Shown here piece after piece: positions 1 to 8,418 of a stretch of 64,000 nt of DNA. Every line of letters starts with the position of its first letter. The stretch's first letter is position 1. This DNA is from Streptomyces panaciradicis. Lineage in GTDB: Bacteria; Actinomycetota; Actinomycetes; Streptomycetales; Streptomycetaceae. Where the stretch lies: assembly GCF_023516615.1 (NCBI RefSeq), contig NZ_JAMGBF010000022.1, forward strand, positions 98,300-162,299, read 5' to 3'. Below the pieces are notes generated by a model. The model saw nothing but the letters and a program-made list of their open reading frames with translations. It searched no databases and had not been told where the DNA came from. The position numbers and the translations under genes are program-made.

Positions 1-1
1 C

Positions 2-247
2 GTGGCCCGCCGTCTGCAGGAGCGGCTGCTGAGCGGCCACCAGGCATCCCTCGGCGCCACCTTGGTGGATCCGGGTGATCACCTGACCCTCGCGTCGCTC
101 CGCTCCTGGGGATGGCGGGACATGGGAGAGGTGCGGCGGCCGGCGGACCCGACCATGTTCCGTGCACTGGTACTCCCCCTCGGGGAACGCACGACGGCGC
201 GGCTGGAGGGCCTGGCCCACGATGCCTGGACCCGGTGGCCCGGATGA
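2..247 (+). CDS. GNAT acetyltransferase, C-terminal part (partial)
   Basis: Only the last 81 residues are in the window and the gene probably begins upstream. The segment around residues 18-60 (LVDPGDHL, then RSWGWRDMGEVRRP, then FRALVLPL) follows the usual end of GNAT N-acetyltransferases: a strand, a helix with an R-S-W-G-W turn, and a final V-L-P-L strand. The stop overlaps the next start in an ATGA junction, so the two are probably translated together. The acetyl-CoA binding motif lies outside the window, so substrate is unknown. Confidence 0.55.
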   Translation: MARRLQERLLSGHQASLGATLVDPGDHLTLASLRSWGWRDMGEVRRPADPTMFRALVLPLGERTTARLEGLAHDAWTRWPG

Positions 248-1005
248 GGGCCGACAGCCGGTCGGCCCGCATCCAGGTGCTGGTCGCCGAGCAGGCCGCC
301 CGCCGCGGCGCCCCGGTCGGTGTGGTGGACGTGTGCACCGCGGCCGTGGCCGCCTTGCCGGTCGGCGGAGCCGGGGTGTCGGCGATGTCCCGGACCGCAG
401 CAAGCCATCCGCTGTGCAGCACCGACACCATCAGCGAGCAGTTGGAGGAGCTCCAGCTCACCCTGGGCGAGGGCCCCTGCGTGGACGCCTTCACCCACGG
501 CGCGGCCGTCCTGTCCTCCGATCTGCTGACCGGCGGGCTGCAGGACCGCTGGCCCGTCTTCGCCGACGCGGCCCTGGAAGCCGGGGCACGCGCCGTCTTC
601 GCACTCCCCCTGCAGATCGGGGCGATCAGCCCGGGAGTCCTCGACCTGTATGCCGACGTGCCGACCGTGCTGGACGCAGAGCAGCTGGCCGACGCGCTGG
701 CGTTCGCCGATCTCGCGACGCTGCTCCTGCTCGACGCGCGGATCGACGGGACGGGCGCGCAGGCCGGCGCACCGCCCCGGGACCACGGCTTGGAGGACCT
801 GGGCGGATACCGGGCGGAGATCGACCAGGCCACCGGCATCCTCACCGTCCAGCTCGGCGTCGGCATCGACGAAGCCTTCGTCCGGCTCCGCGCCCACGCC
901 TATACGCAAGGGCGCCGGCTCGCCGACGTGGCCGCCGACGTGGTGGCCCACCGACTCCGCTTCCTCCCGGACAGCGAACCGAAACGGACCGACAACGGCA
1001 ACTGA
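244..1005 (+). CDS. GAF-ANTAR RNA-binding antiterminator-type protein
   Basis: A 253-aa protein. Residues about 25-150 form a GAF sensor domain, with the typical LGEGPCVDAF and RWPVFADAALE motifs. Residues about 185-240 form an ANTAR domain (IDQATGILTVQLGVGIDEAF), a three-helix RNA-binding module that promotes readthrough of terminator hairpins. I chose the ATG at 244 because it overlaps the upstream stop and the GAF domain starts soon after. Family knowledge: GAF-ANTAR proteins sense small ligands or stress and act on nascent mRNA. The ligand is unknown. It lies 78 bp upstream of a second protein of the same architecture. Confidence 0.85.
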   Translation: MRADSRSARIQVLVAEQAARRGAPVGVVDVCTAAVAALPVGGAGVSAMSRTAASHPLCSTDTISEQLEELQLTLGEGPCVDAFTHGAAVLSSDLLTGGLQDRWPVFADAALEAGARAVFALPLQIGAISPGVLDLYADVPTVLDAEQLADALAFADLATLLLLDARIDGTGAQAGAPPRDHGLEDLGGYRAEIDQATGILTVQLGVGIDEAFVRLRAHAYTQGRRLADVAADVVAHRLRFLPDSEPKRTDNGN

Positions 1006-1083
1006 CCCATCGGCTCAGGCCGACGAACGTGCTGCGCTTCCCCCCGCCTCCCGGCGGGACTAGTCTCAATCGAGGGTGTCACG

Positions 1084-1800
1084 ATGAATCAGCAGCTCCT
1101 GGCCAAGACCTTCGTCGAACTGGCGGACAACCTGGTCGCCGACTTCGACCTCATCGATTTCCTGCGCCTGCTCACCGACCGCTGCGTGAGCATGCTCGAT
1201 GCGAGCGCCGCCGGGCTGTTGCTAGCCGACGGGGACGGCAAACTGCGCGTGATGGCCGCCTCCGACGAAGAGGTGCGCCTGCTGGAACTCTTCCAGCTCC
1301 AGAACGACGAGGGCCCCTGCCTGGAGTGCTTCAGTACCGGCGCACCGGTGATCGTCCCCGACCTGACGCGGGAGGCCGACCGCTGGCCGCGCTTCGTCAC
1401 GGCGGCCCACCGCAGCGGGTTCGGCGCCGTCCAGGCCCTGCCGATGCGCTTGCGTGCGGAGACCGTGGGCGCCCTGAACCTCTTCCGCGCCGCGCCCGGC
1501 CCCTTCGACGCGCCCGACACACTCATCGCCCAAGCCCTGGCCGACGTAGCCACCATCAGCCTCCTACAGCAACGCTCCACCCAGCGCAGCACCGCGCTCA
1601 ACGAACAACTGCAGACCGCGCTGAACAGCCGCGTACTGATCGAACAGGCCAAGGGCAAACTCGCCGAACGACAGAGCATCGACATGGAACGGGCCTTCAC
1701 CGCCCTGCGTGGCTACGCCCGCGCCCACAACCGGCGACTGTCCGATGTGGCCCGCGCCTTCATCGACGACTCCGAACCCCTCCCCGGGCTGGTGACCTGA
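1084..1800 (+). CDS. GAF-ANTAR RNA-binding antiterminator-type protein, second copy
   Basis: A 238-aa paralogue-like neighbour with the same layout. The GAF domain covers about residues 10-150 (NDEGPCLECF and DRWPRFVTAA match the first protein's GEGPC and RWP motifs). The ANTAR domain covers about 165-225 (IEQAKGKLAERQSIDMERAFTALR). A GAGGG sequence precedes the ATG. It follows the first GAF-ANTAR gene on the same strand and is probably co-expressed. The shared GPC cysteine in both GAF domains could be a redox or ligand site, but that is inference. Confidence 0.88.
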   Translation: MNQQLLAKTFVELADNLVADFDLIDFLRLLTDRCVSMLDASAAGLLLADGDGKLRVMAASDEEVRLLELFQLQNDEGPCLECFSTGAPVIVPDLTREADRWPRFVTAAHRSGFGAVQALPMRLRAETVGALNLFRAAPGPFDAPDTLIAQALADVATISLLQQRSTQRSTALNEQLQTALNSRVLIEQAKGKLAERQSIDMERAFTALRGYARAHNRRLSDVARAFIDDSEPLPGLVT

Positions 1801-1882
1801 CCACCCTGGCGCGGGCTGTCGCCTCCGCGGACGCTGCCGAAGGGGCTCCGGCAGCGGCTCTGGCAGTGGCACGGGGCGGCGT

Positions 1883-2716
1883 TCACAGCCGGCGCCAGCG
1901 AGCCGAGGCGAAGGAGAAGGCACCGAAGAGGATCAGCCCGATCGCGACGGCGACCAGGAGCCACGGTCCTACCGATGTCTGCGCGAAGCTCCGGAGCGTC
2001 GCGTCCATGCCCTTGGCCTCGTCCGGATCGAAGCGGACGGCTGCCACCAGGACGAAGATCCCGGCCGCGGCGAACACCCCGCCCCGTGCCACGCCTCCGA
2101 CCACGCCCAGAGCGGTGACGACCTGCTTCGTACGGTGGCTCATGCTGCCGGTGTCCAACTGCTTCAGGAAGCTTCGCATGGCTGCCCGGACGGCGAGTAC
2201 CGCGCCGATGCCGATCAGGAGGCAGCCCGCGGCTCCCACCAGCACCTGCCCGTACGACAGTTTGAGCGCCGATGCCGTCCAGTCCTGCGACTGCGCGTTG
2301 CCGCTGGAGCCCTGGCCGCCCCCGGCGGCGTACACCGCCGTAGTCCAGCAGACGAAGGCGTAGAAGACCGCCCGCCCGCCGTCCAGCGCGCGCGAACCCG
2401 CCTTCCGCCGGGTCCCCCTTGTGAGCACGGCGCGGGCTCCCCGCCAGAGCGCCATGGCCGCGAAACCGACGACCAGCGCCCAGAGCATCGCTTTCCCGAA
2501 GGGCTGCGTCGCGATCTCGTGCAGCGCGCCCTGCCGGTCCGCCTGACCGCCGCCGCTCCCGACGGCGATCCGGATGGACAGCAGCCCGATCAGTACGTAC
2601 ACGATGCCGCGCGCGACAAAGCCCGCCCGCCCTGCGGCGGTCAGCGTCTCGCGCTCCGTGGAACGGGCTGCGGACTTCGCGCCCCGGCCACGCCCTTGTG
2701 CGGTGGACGACGTCAC
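1883..2716 (-). CDS. DUF1206 family membrane protein
   Basis: A 277-aa integral membrane protein with about six transmembrane segments, organised as three repeats of a two-helix unit, as usual for DUF1206. Examples are GFVARGIVYVLIGLLSIRI near the N-terminus and VGPWLLVAVAIGLILFGA near the end. Each unit opens with a Gly/Ala-Arg-Gly turn (FVARG, VARGG). The GTG start overlaps the stop of the short upstream gene in a GTGA junction, which fixes the start and implies coupling. Function of DUF1206 is not established; the genes recur near general-stress loci in actinobacteria. Confidence 0.85.
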   Translation of the reverse strand: MTSSTAQGRGRGAKSAARSTERETLTAAGRAGFVARGIVYVLIGLLSIRIAVGSGGGQADRQGALHEIATQPFGKAMLWALVVGFAAMALWRGARAVLTRGTRRKAGSRALDGGRAVFYAFVCWTTAVYAAGGGQGSSGNAQSQDWTASALKLSYGQVLVGAAGCLLIGIGAVLAVRAAMRSFLKQLDTGSMSHRTKQVVTALGVVGGVARGGVFAAAGIFVLVAAVRFDPDEAKGMDATLRSFAQTSVGPWLLVAVAIGLILFGAFSFASARWRRL

Positions 2717-2844
2717 GAAGTCCTCCCCATGGTGTGGACGCGCGATACGCGCCGTAGCCGGTCGCGGTCGGCCCGGCCGACGCGTTCGGTGACCCGGTAC
2801 CTCAACGCCTGTGCCTTGTGCCTGATGGTCCGTCCGACGCTCAT
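2713..2844 (-). CDS. CsbD-like small stress protein, shortened
   Basis: A 43-aa basic peptide. The ATG has a strong GGAGG 5 bases upstream and the stop overlaps the DUF1206 start (GTGA), so it is very likely translated. The first 30 residues (MSVGRTIRHKAQALRYRV, then TERVGRADRDR) resemble the opening of CsbD family proteins, which are normally 55-70 aa and continue with a GRADQAKGN-type segment. Here the tail is replaced by SRVHTMGRTS, so it is either a truncated CsbD or an unrelated leader peptide that couples translation of the membrane protein. Confidence 0.6.
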   Translation of the reverse strand: MSVGRTIRHKAQALRYRVTERVGRADRDRLRRVSRVHTMGRTS

Positions 2845-2935
2845 GGCAGCCTCCTGCCTGTCCGGTGAGTGGGCGCCCGCGTGATCGCCGGGCAGGCCGT
2901 TGATCCCGCGGGCAGGATCGAGCCTCCGGAACGGA

Positions 2936-3085
2936 CTACCTGCGGCGGCTACGACCGCGCCCGCGCATCGCGAAGCCGACGATCCAGAGGACCAGGAGGA
3001 CGGCGGCGACCCACCACAGGATCTGCAGGGTGAAGCCGAACCCGAAGACCACCAGGATCAGCAGAAAGAAAAGAATCCAGATCAT
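2936..3085 (-). CDS. Small hydrophobic membrane protein (49 aa)
   Basis: Starts MIWILFFLLILVVFGFGF with a GGAGG nine bases upstream of the ATG, which is why I prefer it to the longer in-frame start. Two short hydrophobic helices (about residues 2-20 and 22-40) end in an arginine-rich cytosolic-type tail (RGRGRSRRR). Similar 45-50 aa peptides are frequent in Streptomyces stress regions. No function is known to me. Confidence 0.75.
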   Translation of the reverse strand: MIWILFFLLILVVFGFGFTLQILWWVAAVLLVLWIVGFAMRGRGRSRRR

Positions 3086-3202
3086 TGCCGGGCCTCCAGA
3101 TCGCGGGGATTTCCTGATGTCCGCGGGGTCCGGGCGAAGCGGGAAGGTGGAATGCCGCGCCCGAATGATCCGGAGTGGCATGGCCCTACACCGTGCTGCC
3201 AG

Positions 3203-3415
3203 TCAACGCCCGGCATCCTCCCTTGTCAACGCGGTGTCGACACTGAGGAGTTGGGGGAGCTGAGCAGGGGCCGCCGGGGTGAACGGAGCCTCGGCGGGTG
3301 GTTCGGCCGGCTCGGTCGGCGACGTCGGCAGGACGTGGTCCTCCCACCAGGACAGGGCCATCACGACGGCGAGCAGGACAAAGGGAGTTGAAGCCGGAAC
3401 GATCAGCGCGTACAT
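3203..3415 (-). CDS. Small membrane protein with Pro/Ala-rich tail (70 aa)
   Basis: Begins MYALIVPASTPFVLLAVVMA with one transmembrane helix (residues 3-22), then a short WWEDH segment and a Pro/Ala/Glu-rich tail. The ATG is preceded by a weak AGGCGG. I recall peptides beginning MYALIVP with a WWEDH turn as common in Streptomyces, which supports this frame over the longer overlapping ones. Role unknown; it may sit at the inner face of the membrane. Confidence 0.6.
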   Translation of the reverse strand: MYALIVPASTPFVLLAVVMALSWWEDHVLPTSPTEPAEPPAEAPFTPAAPAQLPQLLSVDTALTREDAGR

Positions 3416-3796
3416 GCGTGCCGCCTGGTTCGGGATGCGTGCGACGCGGCGGGCAGCAGCTCGTTGCCCGCTTGAGGCACATCGGGCGCGCCGGGACCGC
3501 GTGACGCCGAGCGTGTGCGGGAACGGCCTCGCCCGTGACGCGGCGGGCCCCGGCACCGATGCGCGGGGTGCGCCCCCGGAAGGAACGCGAGAGGTGATCG
3601 ACGCTGCCGGGGGCACGGGCGGCATGCCACACGCTAGCCCTCGCGGCGGTTTTCCGACAGGTGTCAAGCAGCCATCCACGCCGGGCAGACGCGCTGACCT
3701 CGCACGGTATCCACAACCCTCGTGCAGGACTACGCTCTGGTGTGAGGCCCCAGTCCCCGGTATCGACGCATTGTCCAACTCCCGGGGAGGCCCACC
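3416..3796. other. Gene-free stretch, divergent promoter region
   Basis: About 380 bases between the divergently read small membrane genes at 3415 and 3797. I see no reading frame with convincing codon bias. It should hold promoters for both sides. The rightward gene has a clear GGGGAGG ribosome site at its 3' end. Confidence 0.5.
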
Positions 3797-4081
3797 GTGT
3801 TCGTCCTGCTTCTCATTCTCGTCGCCGCCCTGTTCGCCCTCGGCTTCCTTCACCCGATCTGGTGGGTGGCCGCAGCGGTGCTGGTGTACGGCACGACCCG
3901 GTACGCCCGCGATCGTGGCGGAGTCCGGGGCCGCGGCGGCGGTTCCGATCCCGGGGACTACGACTACCGGGACTACCAGGAGCGCCGGGACCGTCAGGAC
4001 CGCTGGGAGCGCCGCTACAGCCGGCAGAACCGGGGGCGCTGGCAGCGCGAGGACCGCCGGGACCACGAACACCACAGGTGA
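3797..4081 (+). CDS. Small membrane protein with charged Arg/Asp-rich tail
   Basis: A 94-aa protein with a GTG start and a strong GGGGAGG ribosome site. Residues 1-32 are hydrophobic (FVLLLILVAALFALGFLHPI then WWVAAAVLV), giving one or two membrane helices. The rest is extremely polar, rich in R, D, Y, Q and E (DYDYRDYQERRDRQDRWERR). Such tails are common in small Streptomyces membrane peptides. No enzymatic motif is visible. Confidence 0.7.
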   Translation: MFVLLLILVAALFALGFLHPIWWVAAAVLVYGTTRYARDRGGVRGRGGGSDPGDYDYRDYQERRDRQDRWERRYSRQNRGRWQREDRRDHEHHR

Positions 4082-4163
4082 CGCGTGGAGCGACCTGGCA
4101 GTCATGTGTGCCGGACGGTTTCAGCCGGACCGGGCACGTCGAACTCATTGAGAGGTGCATGTC

Positions 4164-4559
4164 ATGCATCGCACGACCCTGTTACATGAGGACTTCTGGA
4201 AGCTGCGGGCCGAGGCCACGTGGGGGAACGCAGCCTCTGGAGACGATCTCGTCGCACTGCGCGCCGAGAACGATCAGCTGCGGCGGGCGATGGCCGGCCG
4301 CGCCGTCATCGACCAGGCCCGCGGCATGATGATGGTTCTGACCCCTTGCGGCCGCGGGACGGCCAGGGACCTCCTGGTCGACATCTCGCGGCAGTGCCAC
4401 ACCAAACTCGCCGAGGTGGCCGCGGCCGTGGTCGCCGCCTGGGAGGGCAAGCCGCTCCCGGAGCGGATGCAGCGGGCGCTACGGCGTGCACTTCGGCGGC
4501 TGCACGCGGAAGACCGAGACGGTGAGACTCACCCCCCGGCCGATGAGCCGTCCAAGTAG
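4164..4559 (+). CDS. ANTAR domain protein
   Basis: A protein of about 131 aa. After a short N-terminal coiled-coil-like segment (DDLVALRAENDQLRRAM), residues about 45-105 form an ANTAR domain (VIDQARGMMMVLTPCGRGTA, then LLVDISRQCHTKLAEVAAAV), an RNA-binding antiterminator fold. No GAF domain is present, so a partner sensor is likely. I prefer the ATG at 4164, eight bases after AGAGG, to the GTG at 4155. It precedes a PRC-barrel gene by nine bases and the two form an operon. Confidence 0.8.
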   Translation: MHRTTLLHEDFWKLRAEATWGNAASGDDLVALRAENDQLRRAMAGRAVIDQARGMMMVLTPCGRGTARDLLVDISRQCHTKLAEVAAAVVAAWEGKPLPERMQRALRRALRRLHAEDRDGETHPPADEPSK

Positions 4560-4568
4560 GGAGAGGCC

Positions 4569-4925
4569 ATGATTCACGCAGCCGACGTCCGGGAATGGCG
4601 CAACCGCGACGTCGTCGACACCGAGTCGCACAAGATCGGTGTCCTGGAGGCGGTCTACGTCGACACCACCACCGACCAGCCGGCCATGGCCACGGTACGG
4701 ACCGGACTGCCCACCCGGCACCGCCTGGTCTTCGTCCCCCTTCAGGACGCGATCGCCGGGCCGGACTATCTCAGGGTCGGCTACGACAGGGCACTGGTGA
4801 AGCAGGCCCCGTCGATCGGCACCGACGACGTGCTTCCCGCCGAGCAGGAGGAAGCGATCTTCAAGCACTACGGACTGCCCTACCAGGCCGGTGCGGCCGG
4901 CGAACGGCAACTGGCGCGCCGCTGA
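4569..4925 (+). CDS. PRC-barrel domain protein
   Basis: A 118-aa soluble protein. Residues about 10-80 match a PRC-barrel: REWRNRDVVDTESHKIGVLE, then EAVYVDTTTDQPAMATVRTG, then the RLVFVPLQDA strand. The C-terminal part (QEEAIFKHYGLPYQ) is the common DUF2171/PRC tail. A GGGAGAGG ribosome site precedes the ATG. PRC-barrels mediate protein contacts in RNA processing and stress granule-like roles; the specific partner here is unknown. Confidence 0.8.
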   Translation: MIHAADVREWRNRDVVDTESHKIGVLEAVYVDTTTDQPAMATVRTGLPTRHRLVFVPLQDAIAGPDYLRVGYDRALVKQAPSIGTDDVLPAEQEEAIFKHYGLPYQAGAAGERQLARR

Positions 4926-5680
4926 CCACCTACGGACGCGACGACTGCCGTGTTCGCCGCGGCAGACGGTCGTCGGCGGGGGCTCCTTGGCGAGGTGCCC
5001 TCGCGGCCGGTGATGACGTGACGGCGGGTGGGCATGCCCAGGTCGAGGGCCCGGCGGGTGCGTGTCTGCTCTGCGTCGAGCTGCGCGAGCTGGTCCCGCG
5101 CCCCGGCGAGGCTGACTTGCAGACCCTCGACTTCATGCCGGCCGCCGTCTCGGATGCCGCGAACTCCGCGTCTGACCACATCGTGTGGCCGCTCATGTCA
5201 AAACTCCCGTGATGAGGGATGGGCGGGTTCTACGCAGCGCCGCTGGGTCTGGACAGTAGCCCGCGGACGGCGGCATCCCTCGGAATCGGAAGAAGACGAG
5301 CATGCCGGACTCTGCGCTGGTAGGCGTGTGAGGTCGGCGCGCCACTCACTGCCGGAATGGCGGATATGAACCCACGACCTCTTCCCTCCGAATGAGGACT
5401 GGGCGTGATCAACGCCTGCCAGTTTCGCATTTCCGCAGGTCAGGGCGTTGGATTGGCAGGTCTCGGGTGGTGTTGGGAGGGCTCGGGGAGCGGGTCGGGT
5501 CCCAAACGGCTCCCAGCGGCTGGGCTTCCGTGGCGTACAGGGTGTCGTTCGTTATCGGAGGGGGCGGCGACCGGTGCGGTGGGACCAGCGGACGGCGATA
5601 AGGCCCAGCGCAGGGCTATCCGGGAACCTCTGCGTCGGGCCCTCGCGCGGTGACGGTATCGGCCGTGGTAGTCGACTGGC
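4926..5680. other. Degenerate intergenic stretch with gene remnants
   Basis: About 750 bases without an intact gene. On the minus strand between about 5179 and 5010 there is a coding-like helical stretch (GARDQLAQLDAEQTRTRRAL), and just upstream another in a different frame (MSGHTMWSDAEFAASETAA), which suggests a frameshifted remnant of a small gene I do not recognise. A tRNA-like fragment lies at 5353-5394. Together with the pseudogenes that follow, this reads as a site of old recombination. Confidence 0.4.
5353..5394 (-). repeat. Degenerate tRNA-Pro-like 3' end, possible old attachment site
   Basis: Read on the minus strand, this contains GAAGAGGTCGTGGGTTCA followed by TATCCGCCA, which resembles the anticodon-arm side, variable loop and T-arm of an actinobacterial tRNA-Pro. 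The T-stem no longer pairs well and no 5' half is present. Family knowledge: integrative elements such as pSAM2 insert in tRNA-Pro and leave 3' tRNA copies at one end. A chance match is possible. Confidence 0.35.
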
Positions 5681-6215
5681 ATGCCGATGAAGCCTTCCGA
5701 TGCCGCGGACCGTTCGTCTTGGTTCGGGCGGTTGCGCCGCGTGATCAGCCGTTCGCCAGTCGGGCGCGGAGGGCGGCGGAGCAGCGGTATTGAGCTGGGG
5801 TCGCGTTCGCTGGGCTTTGTGGCGCTTGGGTTCCTCACGCTGGTGCCACTGCTGTTCATCGTCTCCTCCGCCAGTCCCGAGCATGGGCGGGGGTTCGCGC
5901 AGTGGCTGGGGGAAGGGCTTGGTGTGCCGACAGCCTCCAGGCAGCAGGCCGAGCAGTTGTTCACTCGCGCCCGGCCAGGCCCTCCGGACCACGACCCCGT
6001 TCGGTATCGCTGCCCGTGCCGTGTTCGGCCTGACCTTCGGGGCGGCGGTGCAGACCGGCTACGAGAAGGTCTGGGACCTGCCGCCGGCCCGCTGGTGGGC
6101 AAGTTGGCGGCATGTGGTGTGGCTCGGCGTCCTCACCGGATACCTCTTCGTCTCCGCCACCACCATGCTGCGCCGCGAACCCCTGGCAGGTGGGGCCGTG
6201 GCCTCGCTGAGCGGC
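5681..6215 (+). pseudogene. YihY-like membrane protein, frameshifted and truncated
   Basis: Residues of a YihY/virulence factor BrkB-type membrane protein can be followed in two frames. The first runs from about 5681 (SLGFVALGFLTLVPLLFIVS, then QQAEQLFTR). At about 5968-5975 the reading moves to another frame and continues with QALRTTTPFGIAARAVFG and YEKVWDLPPARWW, up to GGAVASLSGQ near 6213. The C-terminal half of the expected protein (about 300 aa in full) is missing. So it carries a frameshift and a 3' truncation and cannot give a normal product. Confidence 0.65.
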
Positions 6216-6380
6216 CAGGTCTGCTCCGCCGGCCACGAGTGCGCGTCGCTCTACGGCCGCGAGCCCTCCGTCCATGAGATCGCCAAGTACACCGGCCTCA
6301 CCGAGGCGGAGGTGTGGCTGGGCCAAGAGGCGATGCGGAGCTTTACTTCCCTGTGCCTGGACGCCGTACCCGGCCGATCC
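6216..6380 (+). pseudogene. SigB/SigF-type sigma factor remnant (region 3)
   Basis: Directly after the YihY remnant, in the same frame, comes YGREPSVHEIAKYTGLTEAE, then VWLGQEAMRSFTSLCLDAV. This matches region 3 of sigma factors of the B/F/G stress class (usually LGREPTVAEIA, then LGLSEEEVLE, then LSLD). Regions 2 and 4 are absent. The fusion to the membrane protein remnant looks like a deletion joint. A functional role is unlikely. Confidence 0.55.
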
Positions 6381-6953
6381 GAGCACAGCCTTCTGGTAGC
6401 GGGCGCGGTGGGCCGGAGTTCCGGCCCCCTGGGCGCGCTCCCGGCAGGGGCGAATTTTCGGCGGAGGCAGAGCAACGGCCGGTCCGATAGCCTGCGGAGC
6501 AGGACAGAGGACCCACCCAGTTCCCTCCGGGGATGCGCAGGGTGACAGACGAAAAGTCCGCACCCCACAGCCATCTGTGTTCAGCACTAGCATGTCGCCG
6601 GGGTCCGGGACGTCTACACACAGCGTAGTGCTCGCGTCATGTACGGACCGTTCGAAGCAGCCCAACCCCAGGATATGGGCGCTGCAAAAAACGCGGTGGC
6701 TCACGCATATCCGAGGCACCGCACGGTATTCGCACGCGAAACGCCCAAGTCGGCCGCGTGGGGCGGTCCGTGCCTTGCCGTCCCGGTCCGGATGAGCCCC
6801 GCACTCGCCTGGGCACGATGCTGCCGACTGAGTCGGAGCCCCGTGGCGAAACGATCGTCGCGGGCGGGGCGGCGCGGAAAATCCCCGGGATCGCCGCAGC
6901 CGGGCAGCGGGTCCCTGTGGCGTCGGCCCTGTCTTCGCCGGGCGGTTGTCGGC
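6381..6953. other. Gene-free stretch downstream of the pseudogenes
   Basis: About 570 bases between the sigma-factor remnant and the stop of the leftward phosphatase gene. It includes a locally lower-GC patch near 6640-6740. I see no reading frame with persuasive codon use and no clear repeat. Confidence 0.45.
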
Positions 6954-8195
6954 TCACTCCAGGAGCACGAGGTGGTCGGCGGCGCCCCCGCGCCATTCGA
7001 TCAGGAAGAGGGTCGCGTCGTCGGTGGTGCGGCCGCCCCGTTGCTGCTTCAGGGTGTGGGAGAGAGAGCGCACCACCGCTCGTACCCCCTTCGTTGTGTG
7101 TTCGATGCGGTTGACCGAGTGGATGAGTTGTTCTTCGCCGAATTGTTCTTCGCCGGCTTCGTGCTCCTCGATCAGGCCGTCGGTGAAGCACAGCACTCGG
7201 TCGCCGCGTTGGAGCATCTGCCCGCTGATCTGGGGCTCTTCACCGCCGAAGCCGACAGGCAGGGTGGTCGGGCCTGCCAGTTGCCGGACGACCCGGTGGT
7301 CGCGGATCAGCAGCGGTGCGGGGTGGCCCGCGTTGACCCACTGCAGGTGGCCCGTCGCGATGTTCAGACGCATCATCTGGGCGGTGACGAAGTGGTCGGG
7401 CCCGAACTGCTCGGCGATGGCCCGGTCCATGAACGCGTAGATCTCGGACAGGCCGATGTCGGCACGTCTGGCGTGCCGGTAGGCCCCGACGGCGACGGTC
7501 GCCATCGTGGCTGCGTCCAGGCCGTGGCCCATCGCATCGACCATGGCCACGTGCAGGATGTCCTCGTTGAGTGCGTAGTCGAAGCTGTCGCCCGCCACGT
7601 CGTAGGCGGGCTCCAGGATTCCGGCCACCGCGACCTGCGGGACGGCCATCGCCAGCGGCGGCAGCAGGGACCACTGGATCTCCGCGGCCACGCTCATCGG
7701 TTCACGACGCCGGGCGCGGAAGAACTGATCGGTGTAGCTGTGCTTGGTGACCAGCATGTCGGCGACCAGGCCGGCGAGCCTGCGCAGCAGCCGCCGGTCG
7801 TTGTCATCGACGGTGTCCAGGGTGAGGGCCATCACGCCCACCTGGTCGCTGCCGTCCAGCAACGGCAGGTACATCCGGACGCCGTCGGCCCTCGGCACCT
7901 CGACAGTGGTCGCCTGCAGAAAGGCCGTGCCGGCGGGAGAGTCGTCGATCGGCTCCGGCTCGCCGACCATCAGCCGCCGACCTGACAGCGGCACCAACAC
8001 CAGCTGGCCGTAGTCCTGCAGCAGGATCGAGACGTCGCGGCCACCGACCCTGGCCACCTCTTCCGCGATCAGCGGGGCGATCAGCTGCGGCGGCATCTCG
8101 TGTGCCCGGTCCAGCAGCACCCCCAGCAGCCGCTCACCGAACCCTTCCGACCGGTCCAGCATGACCTTGTCAGGTCGGCGCTCGCCTTCCGTCAC
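6954..8195 (-). CDS. GAF/PP2C (SpoIIE-type) serine phosphatase
   Basis: A 413-aa protein. Residues about 15-155 look like a GAF-type sensor, and about 165-400 a SpoIIE-like PP2C phosphatase. Visible metal-site motifs are AYDVAGDSFDYA, HVAMVDAMGHGLDAA, VNAGHPAPLLI and CFTDGLIE, with the final DDATLFLIE, so the catalytic aspartates appear present. Such proteins dephosphorylate anti-sigma-factor antagonists in stress signalling. A STAS-domain gene lies upstream on the same strand, a likely substrate class. GTG start. Confidence 0.88.
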   Translation of the reverse strand: MTEGERRPDKVMLDRSEGFGERLLGVLLDRAHEMPPQLIAPLIAEEVARVGGRDVSILLQDYGQLVLVPLSGRRLMVGEPEPIDDSPAGTAFLQATTVEVPRADGVRMYLPLLDGSDQVGVMALTLDTVDDNDRRLLRRLAGLVADMLVTKHSYTDQFFRARRREPMSVAAEIQWSLLPPLAMAVPQVAVAGILEPAYDVAGDSFDYALNEDILHVAMVDAMGHGLDAATMATVAVGAYRHARRADIGLSEIYAFMDRAIAEQFGPDHFVTAQMMRLNIATGHLQWVNAGHPAPLLIRDHRVVRQLAGPTTLPVGFGGEEPQISGQMLQRGDRVLCFTDGLIEEHEAGEEQFGEEQLIHSVNRIEHTTKGVRAVVRSLSHTLKQQRGGRTTDDATLFLIEWRGGAADHLVLLE

Positions 8196-8418
8196 AACCG
8201 CACCCCCGCACCGGCGTCGTCAAACCATCGGCGACCGTGTCCATGCTCACCTCGTGCCGCGAGTCCAGCGCCCGCACCGACACACGGGCTCCTGACACCG
8301 CACAGAGTGACGCGGCCGCTCACCCCGAACAGCCCATTACGCCAGAGAACGGCATGTCACACATGATCAGAAAAGGTGGCTCTCCGTACCGCTGTGCACC
8401 ACCTCTCTCCCGGAGCCG

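Noticed and set aside
4930..5196. Intact small genes in the 5-kb gap
   Set aside because: Coding character changes frame near 5120 and no single frame has both a start and good codon use; I treat it as a remnant.
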